In this document: piece after piece, positions 5,975-11,774 of the stretch
Layout of the letters: each line of letters begins with the position of its first letter
Numbering within the stretch: position 1 is the first letter of the stretch
DNA from: Microcaldota archaeon
GTDB taxonomy: Archaea > Iainarchaeota > Iainarchaeia > Iainarchaeales > JAGVWC01
Assembly: GCA_018813975.1 (NCBI GenBank)
Contig: JAHJAQ010000007.1
Coordinates: 1 to 12,568, forward strand
Direction: 5' to 3'
DNA length: 12,568 nucleotides
The notes under the pieces: generated by a model
What the model was told of the DNA's origin: nothing
Seen by the model: the letters and a program-made list of their open reading frames with translations, nothing else
Database searches by the model: none
Made by a program: the position numbers and the translations under genes

Positions 5975-5989
5975 GAGGAGTTGAAAAAA

Positions 5990-6184
5990 ATGATTATTCC
6001 TGTAAGATGTTTCAGCTGTGGAAAAGAAATTGGAAGTCAATACGAAGAATTTTTGAAACGCGTTCAAAAAGGAGAACAACCCGGCAAAGTAATGGATGAG
6101 TTGGGGATTGAACGTTATTGTTGTAGACGCATGATATTAGCCCATGTTGACTTAATGGATGAATTACTCCAATACAAAGTATGA
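5990..6184 (+). CDS. rpoN: DNA-directed RNA polymerase subunit N (Rpb10 homologue)
   Basis: This 64-residue zinc-bundle subunit helps join the D/L platform to the large polymerase subunits. The start MIIPVRCFSCGKEI is diagnostic. The zinc ligands are Cys7, Cys10, Cys44 and Cys45 (RYCCRRMILAHVDLMDELL), all present. I take the ATG at 5990, with GAGGAG at 5975-5980 upstream, in preference to the TTG at 5981. Its TGA ends at 6184, 11 bases before the uS2 start. RpoK, a frequent neighbour at this place, is not here. Confidence 0.95.
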   Translation: MIIPVRCFSCGKEIGSQYEEFLKRVQKGEQPGKVMDELGIERYCCRRMILAHVDLMDELLQYKV

Positions 6185-6195
6185 CTGGTGAAAAA

Positions 6196-6954
6196 ATGGC
6201 AGAATCAAACCAATTAATTCCAACGGAAAAATATTTGACAACTGGCAGCCATATTGGAACCACGTTTAAAACCGGGGATATGAGACGCTATATTTTCAAA
6301 AAAAGAAAAGACCGATTGTATGTACTGGATGTAGAAAACATTGACAAGCGCTTGAGAATTGCATCACAGTTTTTAGCCCAATACCCCTTTGAAAAAATTG
6401 TGGTCGTGGCAAGACGATTATACAGCCAAATTCCGGCCAAAAAATTTGCAGAACTAACAGGTTGCAAAGCCATTACAGGAAGATTTGTGCCAGGCACTTT
6501 TACCAATCCCAATCACAAGAACTTTATCGAACCCAAAGTATTGATTGTAGCCGATCCGGAGTCTGATAGCCAAGCCGTAACAGAAGCCACAAAACAACGC
6601 ATTCCAGTGGTAGCCTTGGCTAGCACCCACAATTATCTAAAATTCATTGATTTAGCAATTCCTATTAATAACAAGGGACGCAAAAGCCTGGCCTTAGTCT
6701 TTTGGGTATTGACACGAGAAATGCTCAAAGAAAGAGGCGATATCAAAAAAGACAGTGAATTCTCCACCCCCTTAGAAGCATTTGAATACCAAATTCAAGA
6801 AGGCGCTAGAGAAGAAGGCGAAGAAGATCCCGTAAGACAAGCCATGAAAGAAAGCCAAAAACTACGCTATAAAGGAAGAAAAGGCACTGGTAACCGCTCA
6901 AAACCAGGCGGTCAAAGAAGAGGCAAACCAGGCACAACCCCGCGAAAACGCTAA
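6196..6954 (+). CDS. rps2: Small-subunit ribosomal protein uS2
   Basis: This is a 252-residue protein of the small-subunit body. The run TGSHIGTTFKTGDMRRYIFKKRKDRLYVLDVENIDKRL (about 14-51) is the archaeal S2 N-terminal region. It is followed by KKFAELTGCKAITGRFVPGTFTNP (about 81-104), the conserved loop, and PVVALASTHNYLKFIDLAIPINNKGRKSLALVFWVL (about 136-171). The C-terminal 50 residues are a highly charged, then Arg/Gly/Pro-rich tail. The ATG at 6196 has GGTGA at 6187-6191. An in-frame ATG at 6181 overlaps the rpoN stop and lacks this spacing, so it is less likely. It is the last gene before a promoter-bearing spacer. Confidence 0.95.
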   Translation: MAESNQLIPTEKYLTTGSHIGTTFKTGDMRRYIFKKRKDRLYVLDVENIDKRLRIASQFLAQYPFEKIVVVARRLYSQIPAKKFAELTGCKAITGRFVPGTFTNPNHKNFIEPKVLIVADPESDSQAVTEATKQRIPVVALASTHNYLKFIDLAIPINNKGRKSLALVFWVLTREMLKERGDIKKDSEFSTPLEAFEYQIQEGAREEGEEDPVRQAMKESQKLRYKGRKGTGNRSKPGGQRRGKPGTTPRKR

Positions 6955-7000
6955 AAACAGCCCATTTCGTTTCTTTCCTTGGTTAACTATAAGCAGTAAA

Positions 7001-7028
7001 TTTATATAGTCTTTATTACTATATAATA
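7001..7028 (+). promoter_or_regulatory. Promoter with TATA box inside an inverted repeat, before the TrmB-like gene
   Basis: TTTATATA at 7001-7008 is close to the ideal archaeal TATA box. It overlaps the left arm of an inverted repeat, TTATATAGT 7002-7010, with the right arm ACTATATAA at 7018-7026 and a 7-base spacer. Transcription would start near 7031-7035, leaving at most about a dozen bases before the ATG at 7045. The right arm would then lie where RNA polymerase binds, a good place for a repressor. Autoregulation by the downstream protein is inferred. Confidence 0.6.
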
Positions 7029-7044
7029 AAAGTTGGTTTTTGGT

Positions 7045-7803
7045 ATGGCAGAAGCAGAGCTATTCAAATTATTAGTCGAATTTGGGTTAACAGAATATGA
7101 AGCCAAGACCCTTTCCACCTTATTCAAGCTACAAGAAGCCGAAGCACCAGAGGTTAGCAGGCTTGCTCAAGTACCCAAAACAAGAGTGTATGATGTATTG
7201 GACAAGCTCATTGAAAAAAAACTGGTTATTGAGGTTAATGGAAGGCCTAAAAAATACATGGTAGTGGACTTGGAAAATGCCTTGGACCAATTGGTTCAAA
7301 GCAAGAAACAAGAACTTACAGGATTAGAGGAAAGAACCCACACCATCAAATTCCAATTACAAGGTTTTAGTGGAATCGAAGAAAGCGATAGCGAAAAAGT
7401 AATGAAAGTAAAAGACAAAAACGATTTTATCAAAATATTGGCTCAAGAAATTGAAAAAGCCAAAAAAGAAGTACTAGCATTTACCAAACTTGACCATAAT
7501 AATTCTTTGTTCAAACAAAAACTAAAAAATGCTGCCAAAAAAAACGTGACAGTACGATTAATTTCGCATGGATTACCAGAATCCTGTGCCGTTGCCAAAG
7601 AGTTACAACAAAACGGTGTTAAAACGCGAAACTTTAAGCATGGCATGACCGCATTTGTAATTGATAATAAAAAAGTTATTTTATCCTTATCAGACTTGGA
7701 AAAAGTCAAGCCAGAATACCATTTTACGATCTGGCCCAACAACCCCCATCTAGCGAATGCTTTTCAACACTATTTTGACAAGTGCTGGCAACAAACCAAA
7801 TAA
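7045..7803 (+). CDS. TrmB-family transcriptional regulator
   Basis: The 252-residue protein starts with a winged-helix domain of TrmB type: ELFKLLVEFGLTEYEAKTLSTL (about 5-26), the recognition part VSRLAQVPKTRVYDVLDKLIEKKLV (about 38-62) and the wing GRPKKYMVV. A helical linker follows (about 78-105). Then comes an alpha/beta effector-type region with strands VRLISHG and TAFVIDNKKVILSLSD, as in TrmB proteins with a phospholipase-D-like fold. Known TrmB members control sugar or metabolic genes; the ligand here cannot be read from sequence. The ATG at 7045 lacks a good ribosome binding site, fitting a leaderless or nearly leaderless message. A TTG at 7033 is an alternative start adding four residues. 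It stands alone between uS2 and gltX. Confidence 0.85.
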   Translation: MAEAELFKLLVEFGLTEYEAKTLSTLFKLQEAEAPEVSRLAQVPKTRVYDVLDKLIEKKLVIEVNGRPKKYMVVDLENALDQLVQSKKQELTGLEERTHTIKFQLQGFSGIEESDSEKVMKVKDKNDFIKILAQEIEKAKKEVLAFTKLDHNNSLFKQKLKNAAKKNVTVRLISHGLPESCAVAKELQQNGVKTRNFKHGMTAFVIDNKKVILSLSDLEKVKPEYHFTIWPNNPHLANAFQHYFDKCWQQTK

Positions 7804-7875
7804 AACGGGTTGAAAAGCCAACAAACTAATTCTTTAATACTCTTTTTGTCCATAGTCCATAGTTGAGGAATAGGA

Positions 7876-9579
7876 ATGGACAAGGAAAAAGCAAGAGAAC
7901 TGGCGTTCAAATATGCCATTAAAAACGCAGCTTTGCATGGGGGGAAGGCCAATGAAGGAGCTGTAATGGGCAAGCTCAAAGCCTTGTTTCCAGACGCCCT
8001 AATTCCAGAACTAATCACTCTCGCGAAAAATAGCGTGGAAAAAACCAATACTCTTTCACTCCAAGAAATCCAAGTCCAATTTGAGGAATTCGAAAAAACA
8101 GGATTTGAATTACAAGTACGTGAAAAAGAACCCGGCCTGCCCAACCTAGCATGGGCAGAACAAGAACCGGTTGTAACACGATTTGCCCCCAATCCAAGCG
8201 GATACATGCACTTAGGACATTGCAGGGCCGCGATCACATCCGCAGAATTCGCGAAAAAATACAATGGAAAATTTATTCTACGATTTGATGATACCGACCC
8301 CAAAGTCAAAAAACCCATTCCAAAAGCAGACCAGGCTTTCAAAGAAGACCTCGCATGGTTAGGGTATAAGCCCAACCAAATAGTGTTTGCATCGGATCGA
8401 TTTGAATTATACTATGCATTTTTGCGCAAACTATTGGAAATACAAAAAGCATATGTATGTACTTGTAACAATGAACAATTCAAAGCACTCAAAAAAAAAG
8501 GAAACGCGTGTCCTTGTAGAAACCTAACAGAGAAAGAACAGTTAGAACGATTTGAAAAAATGCTGCGCCACGAACTAAAAGAAGGACAAGCCGTGGTACG
8601 CATTAAAACCGATTTAAAACACCCCGATCCAAGTGTTCGAGACTGGTGGGCTGCCAAAATCGTGGACAAACCAGAATATGCGCCCGCAAAAAAAAGAGTT
8701 GTTTTTCCAAGCTATAATTTTGCCTCTGCAATTGATGATCACGAATTAGGCATTACATTAATTATTCGAAGCCAACAGCATGCCCAAAATTCCAGCAAAC
8801 AAAAATTTTTGTATGATTATTTTGGATGGAAATACCCCCATGTAATGAATACCGGAATTGTAATGGTAAAAGGAATTGTACTAAGCAAAAGCGAAATGCT
8901 CGAAAAAATAAAACAAAAACATTTTTTAGGGGCAGAAGATCCAAGGATTGGAACCGTAAAGGCTTTTCGCAAAAAAGGATTCAAACCATCGGTTATCAAA
9001 GAAGCCATTCTAGAGATTGGCGCCAAGCCACAAGACGTGATTCTTTCTTTGGAAAAATTAGAGGATTGGAATCGACAAATCATTGATCCCATTGCTCATC
9101 GCATTGTTTTTCTACAAGAACCAGTAGAATTGGTTGTAAAAAATGCGCCGGCCTTTATGGCCAAGCTTTGCAAGCACCCGGATTTTCCCCAAAAAGGATT
9201 CAAAAAATATGCTCTCAAAAAGGGAACCCAACAATTTTGGATTGAACAAAAACAAGCCGTTCAATTAAAAAAAGGGCAAACCGTGCAGTTGAAACAAGCG
9301 TATCAAGTTAAAATCACGCACTCCAACAAACATCGCTTGGAAGCAGAATTTGTGGGAACAACATTTCAAAAAGGCTTGCCAATTGTGCACTGGTTATTGC
9401 CCAGCGAAAAAGTCAACGTGGAAATTGTAATGGGAGATGCGAGCACCAAAAAAGGAGTAGCCGAAAAAATACTTTCCACTTATAAAGAAGGAACGCCCTT
9501 ACAATTCGAAAAACTTGGTTTTGTGGTTATAGAAAAAAGCGGGAAACAAAACGTGAAATGCCGGTACACCCACCCTTAA
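7876..9579 (+). CDS. gltX: Glutamyl-tRNA synthetase, archaeal type
   Basis: This class I synthetase charges tRNA-Glu, and in many archaea also tRNA-Gln for later amidation. It has 567 residues. The N-terminal archaeal extension (about 1-95) includes AALHGGKANEGAVMGKL. The Rossmann catalytic domain opens with TRFAPNPSGYMHLGH, where HLGH at 112-115 is the HIGH motif. A cysteine pair CTC (195-197) and CPC (212-214) probably holds zinc. DDHELGITLIIRSQQH (about 288-302) follows. VLSKS at 335-339 is the KMSKS motif. The C-terminal half is the beta-barrel anticodon-binding domain of the archaeal/eukaryotic GluRS and GlnRS group. A GAGGAATAGGA stretch directly precedes the ATG. GlnRS identity is less likely in an archaeon. 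Confidence 0.93.
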   Translation: MDKEKARELAFKYAIKNAALHGGKANEGAVMGKLKALFPDALIPELITLAKNSVEKTNTLSLQEIQVQFEEFEKTGFELQVREKEPGLPNLAWAEQEPVVTRFAPNPSGYMHLGHCRAAITSAEFAKKYNGKFILRFDDTDPKVKKPIPKADQAFKEDLAWLGYKPNQIVFASDRFELYYAFLRKLLEIQKAYVCTCNNEQFKALKKKGNACPCRNLTEKEQLERFEKMLRHELKEGQAVVRIKTDLKHPDPSVRDWWAAKIVDKPEYAPAKKRVVFPSYNFASAIDDHELGITLIIRSQQHAQNSSKQKFLYDYFGWKYPHVMNTGIVMVKGIVLSKSEMLEKIKQKHFLGAEDPRIGTVKAFRKKGFKPSVIKEAILEIGAKPQDVILSLEKLEDWNRQIIDPIAHRIVFLQEPVELVVKNAPAFMAKLCKHPDFPQKGFKKYALKKGTQQFWIEQKQAVQLKKGQTVQLKQAYQVKITHSNKHRLEAEFVGTTFQKGLPIVHWLLPSEKVNVEIVMGDASTKKGVAEKILSTYKEGTPLQFEKLGFVVIEKSGKQNVKCRYTHP

Positions 9580-9629
9580 CTTCTACATAACTTATTATTG
9601 GGCTAGCAAAAAACACCCCCACAAAGAGT

Positions 9630-9735
9630 GATACCGGAACCGTAGTTCCGCAAGGGAGATACCGGAATCACAGTCCGCGAATGGGAGACATCGGAACCAT
9701 AGTCCTATGAAGGGAGGTATCGGAACCGTGCGAAG
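9630..9735. repeat. Degenerate tandem array, 28-29-bp units
   Basis: Units start at 9630 (GATACCGGAACC), 9658 (GATACCGGAATC), 9687 (GACATCGGAACC) and 9716 (GGTATCGGAACC), spaced 28, 29 and 29 bases. The first three end in GGGA. Unit 1 has a 6-bp hairpin, CGGAAC 9635-9640 / GTTCCG 9645-9650, with loop CGTA. Unit 2 keeps CGGA/TCCG and unit 3 only GGA/TCC, so the dyad weakens along the array. The TATCGG start echoes the array at 4303. No open reading frame or RNA gene is recognised here. Confidence 0.7.
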
Positions 9736-9738
9736 TAG

Positions 9739-9789
9739 GCCCGAAGGGCAAGCGAAGCTTTTTTCGCAAACCTTTTGGAAAAAGGCTTA
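9739..9789. repeat. 51-bp direct repeat, copy 1
   Basis: This copy matches 9925-9975 at 47 of 51 positions with no gaps. It begins with a small hairpin GCCC-GAA-GGGC, continues with GCGAA and TTCGC that can pair around GCTTTT, and ends in an imperfect version of the CCTTTT/AAAAGG hairpin. It directly follows the 28-29-bp array. Confidence 0.75.
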
Positions 9790-9820
9790 GGTTCTGATTT
9801 TTAAAGGTTTTGAAGGCGAA

Positions 9821-9832
9821 TTATACTATAAT
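9821..9832 (+). promoter_or_regulatory. Candidate promoter for the L7Ae-eS28-eL24-ndk run
   Basis: TTATACTATAA at 9821-9831 is TATA-like and symmetric around a central C. It is the only good TATA candidate between gltX and the L7Ae gene. A start about 26 bases downstream (near 9852) would give a leader of about 140 nt that contains copy 2 of the 51-bp repeat. Assignment rests on composition and position only. Confidence 0.4.
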
Positions 9833-9910
9833 CGGTTTTTCGTTTATTACCGATGATCCAAAAGAGTAGTCTTTTCAAAAGGTTTTGAATACGAAAAGCT
9901 TTTTGCCAGT

Positions 9911-9975
9911 CTTTCGGGAGAATTGCCCGAAGGGCAAGCGAAGCTTTTTTCGCCAGCCTTTTGAAAAAAGGCTGA
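9911..9975. repeat. 51-bp direct repeat, copy 2 (9925-9975), with competing hairpins upstream of L7Ae
   Basis: Copy 2 spans 9925-9975. It ends with a clean hairpin, AGCCTTTT with AAAAGGCT around GAA (9955-9973). Just upstream, CTTTCGGG at 9911-9918 can pair with CCCGAAGG at 9926-9933 (8 bp, one G-T pair). That excludes the GCCC/GGGC hairpin at 9925-9935, so two alternative folds exist within the likely 5' leader of the L7Ae message. The ribosome binding site AGGGAGGT lies immediately after, at 9977-9984. Confidence 0.65.
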
Positions 9976-9993
9976 TAGGGAGGTAACTTGAGT

Positions 9994-10353
9994 ATGACTG
10001 ACTTAAACGTTAGTGTTCCCAAAGAACTGCAAGAAAAAGTTTTGCAATTAGTGGAAAAAGCGGCTAAGAGCAAAAAGCTTCGATTGGGAATCAATGAAGT
10101 AACCAAAATGGTGGAAAGAGGCCAAGCCAAATTTGTTATTGTGGCCCAAGATGTTTCTCCACCAGAAATTGTTTTGCATGTACCTGTTTTGTGCCAAGAA
10201 AAAAGCATTCCGGTTGGATTGGTTTCGAGTAAAAAAGAACTGGGTGAAAAAGCAGGACTAAAAGTAGGAACCAGCGCATTGGCAATCATGGATGAAGGCG
10301 ATTACAAAAAAGAATGGGATGTCCTATCCAAACGATTTGCTGAACTCAAATAG
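9994..10353 (+). CDS. rpl7ae: Ribosomal protein L7Ae (eL8), K-turn RNA binding protein
   Basis: L7Ae binds kink-turn RNA in the large subunit and, in archaea, also in C/D and H/ACA guide RNPs and RNase P. The 119-residue protein shows KKLRLGINEVTKMVERGQAKFVIVAQDVSPPEIVLHVPVLCQEKSIP (about 27-73), the K-turn binding core, and SSKKELGEKAGLKVGTSALAI. The family usually has GTNE in the RNA-contact loop; here it reads GINE. The ATG at 9994 has the strong site AGGGAGGT at 9977-9984; a TTG at 9988 is a less likely start. It is the first gene of the L7Ae-eS28-eL24-ndk cluster. Confidence 0.95.
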   Translation: MTDLNVSVPKELQEKVLQLVEKAAKSKKLRLGINEVTKMVERGQAKFVIVAQDVSPPEIVLHVPVLCQEKSIPVGLVSSKKELGEKAGLKVGTSALAIMDEGDYKKEWDVLSKRFAELK

Positions 10354-10363
10354 GTGAAAAAAA

Positions 10364-10573
10364 ATGAGTGACAGAGGAACGCCAGCCGAAATAGTAGAGA
10401 TAATTCAACGAACCGGAGTGCACGGAGAAATCACTCAAGTATTGTGCAAAATATTGGAAGGTCCGGAGCAAGGCCGAATTAAAAGAAGAAATGTTAAAGG
10501 AAGCTGTCAAAAAGGCGATGTACTTATTTTACTGAGTACCGAGCGAGAAGCCAAAGAAATCAATATAAAATAA
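10364..10573 (+). CDS. rps28e: Small-subunit ribosomal protein eS28 (S28e)
   Basis: This 69-residue OB-fold protein sits near the mRNA exit of the small subunit. PAEIVEIIQRTGVHGEITQVLCKILEG (about 7-33), RIKRRNVKGSCQKGDVLILLSTEREA (about 38-63) match the family, including the RNV-KG core. The usual C-terminal arginine-rich end is replaced by a short KEINIK. GGTGA at 10353-10357 precedes the ATG. It lies between L7Ae and eL24, the standard archaeal arrangement. Confidence 0.94.
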   Translation: MSDRGTPAEIVEIIQRTGVHGEITQVLCKILEGPEQGRIKRRNVKGSCQKGDVLILLSTEREAKEINIK

Positions 10574-10586
10574 AGGTGAAATAAAA

Positions 10587-10832
10587 ATGCCCTTGTGTTC
10601 ATTTTGCGGAATCACCCTTTCCAGGGGAACAGGAAAAATGTTCGTTAAAAAAGACGGTACAATTTTCTTTTATTGTTCGAACAAATGCGAAAAAAACCAT
10701 TTAAAACTCAAGCGCACGCCACATTCCAAACGGTGGACGGCTGATTGGGCCAAACAAAAACAAATAAAACAAAAATCTAAAGAAAGGGGGAAAAAAAATG
10801 ATTCAACGCACGCTTGTATTGTTAAAGCCTGA
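10587..10832 (+). CDS. rpl24e: Large-subunit ribosomal protein eL24 (L24e)
   Basis: This zinc-ribbon ribosomal protein begins MPLCSFCGITLSRGTGKMFV. The four ligands are Cys4, Cys7, Cys30 and Cys34 (CSFC and YCSNKC), and the conserved KNHLKLKRTPHSKRW stretch follows. As written, the frame runs to 81 residues, longer than the usual 60-70, and overlaps ndk by 35 bases. The last residues (NDSTHACIVKA) come from the start of ndk read in another frame. One extra A in the A8 run at 10791-10798 would end the protein at a TGA overlapping the ndk ATG (ATGA), at about 71 residues. GGTGA upstream of 10587 sets the start. Confidence 0.9.
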   Translation: MPLCSFCGITLSRGTGKMFVKKDGTIFFYCSNKCEKNHLKLKRTPHSKRWTADWAKQKQIKQKSKERGKKNDSTHACIVKA

Positions 10833-11289
10833 TGCCATTCAACGATCCCTCATTGGGAGAATATTACAACGATTTGAAGATGCTGGTTTGAAAGTAGTGG
10901 GCATGAAAATGAACTGGATTGACAAAGAATTCGCCAAAAAACATTATACCGAAGATATTACCAAAAGACGTGGAGAACAAGTGCGCAAAGCACTAATCGA
11001 ATATATTGTAACGGGCCCAGTCCTTGCTATTTGTTTGGAAGGAATTGATGCCATAGAATTTGTGCGCAAAATGGTAGGAACAACCGAACCCAAAACAGCC
11101 CAGCCCGGAACCATTCGAGGCGATTTTACGCATCAAAGCTATGGATATGCTGATGCCAAAAAAATAGCCATCAAAAATCTGGTGCATGCTTCTGGAAGCG
11201 AACAAGAAGCCAAAGAAGAAATTGCCTTGTGGTTTTCAAAAGAAGAATTGCATTCCTACAAAACCGTGCACGAAGCCCACACCTTATAA
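10798..11289 (+). CDS. ndk: Nucleoside diphosphate kinase
   Basis: Ndk moves the terminal phosphate between nucleoside di- and triphosphates through a phosphohistidine, balancing the NTP and dNTP pools. The 163-residue protein has RTLVLLKPDAIQRSLIGRIL at the start, GPVLAICLEG, RKMVGTTEPKTAQPGTIRGDF (about 90-110), and KNLVHASGS with catalytic His130. GGGGG at 10786-10790 serves as ribosome binding site, inside the eL24 end. The place after eL24 is the normal archaeal one. Next is dut rather than infB, a pairing that makes sense for nucleotide metabolism. Confidence 0.95.
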   Translation: MIQRTLVLLKPDAIQRSLIGRILQRFEDAGLKVVGMKMNWIDKEFAKKHYTEDITKRRGEQVRKALIEYIVTGPVLAICLEGIDAIEFVRKMVGTTEPKTAQPGTIRGDFTHQSYGYADAKKIAIKNLVHASGSEQEAKEEIALWFSKEELHSYKTVHEAHTL

Positions 11290-11307
11290 AAAAAGGGGTT
11301 TTTTTTT
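11290..11307 (+). terminator. Candidate poly-T terminator after ndk
   Basis: An A run, GGGG and then nine T residues (11299-11307) immediately follow the ndk stop. Archaeal RNA polymerase can terminate on T runs of this kind without a strong hairpin. It lies just before the dut ribosome binding site (GGAG at 11311-11314), so it may only lower readthrough. Confidence 0.4.
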
Positions 11308-11320
11308 CTTGGAGTTACAA

Positions 11321-11731
11321 GTGAAACGATTGGAAAAAAGTGTTTCGCTTCCCAGTATCGCCAAAAAAGGAGATGCTGGTTTTGACTTGCAATGCAATGA
11401 AACAATAGAATTATTGCCGGGAGAACGAAAAACCGTTTCAACGGGCCTGCAAATCGCAGTCCCCGAAAATCATGTGGGAATCATAAAAGACCGGGGCAGT
11501 GTTTCCCTTCAAAAAGGATTGCATTGTTTGGCGGGTGTGTTTGATACGGGATATCGTGGAGAATGGAAAATTGTAATGGCAAATTTGGGAAAAGAAAAAG
11601 TAACTTTAGAAAAAGGAATGCGTTTTTGCCAAGCAATTATTCTTCCATTGGCCCCAGTTACAGTGGTAGAAGTAAAAGAATTGAATGAAACCGAACGCAG
11701 TCACACGGGTTTTGGTTCGAGTGGAGAATAA
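11321..11731 (+). CDS. dut: dUTP diphosphatase (trimeric dUTPase family)
   Basis: dUTPase splits dUTP into dUMP and diphosphate, keeping uracil out of DNA and feeding thymidylate synthesis. All five motifs are readable in 136 residues: KKGDAGFDL (motif 1), IIKDRGSVS (motif 2), GVFDTGYRGEW with the catalytic Asp and stacking Tyr (motif 3), GMRFCQAIILP (motif 4) and ERSHTGFGSSGE (motif 5, the flexible C-terminal arm). I choose the GTG at 11321, preceded by GGAG at 11311-11314. The frame is open much further upstream, but that part overlaps ndk. The related dCTP deaminase lacks this motif 5 end. Finding it between ndk and infB is not the common archaeal order. Confidence 0.9.
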   Translation: MKRLEKSVSLPSIAKKGDAGFDLQCNETIELLPGERKTVSTGLQIAVPENHVGIIKDRGSVSLQKGLHCLAGVFDTGYRGEWKIVMANLGKEKVTLEKGMRFCQAIILPLAPVTVVEVKELNETERSHTGFGSSGE

Positions 11732-11774
11732 AAAAAAATTGGAAAGGGCGATATGCAAATAGAAGGGATTTGGA

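Noticed and set aside
6181..6195. Earlier uS2 start at the ATG overlapping the rpoN stop
   Set aside because: The GGTGA at 6187-6191 fits the ATG at 6196, and the five added residues are not typical of the family.
9630..9735. CRISPR array
   Set aside because: Units follow each other directly and diverge in the middle; there are no identical repeats alternating with unique spacers and no cas genes nearby.
9601..9760. Signal recognition particle RNA, 5S rRNA or guide RNA in the spacer before L7Ae
   Set aside because: No conserved loop, C/D or H/ACA boxes or long-range pairing could be found; tandem repeats explain the sequence.
9801..10289. Minus-strand open frame of 162 codons over the L7Ae leader
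   Set aside because: It overlaps L7Ae in antisense and the repeated spacer; no domain or ribosome binding site supports it.
11186..11320. Longer dUTPase starting inside ndk
   Set aside because: The extra 45 residues are Lys-rich, overlap the ndk C-terminus and match no dUTPase; the GTG at 11321 has a proper ribosome binding site and gives the usual length.
11753..11774. ATG at 11753 as infB start
   Set aside because: It is in a different frame from the GTPase domain and soon reaches a stop.
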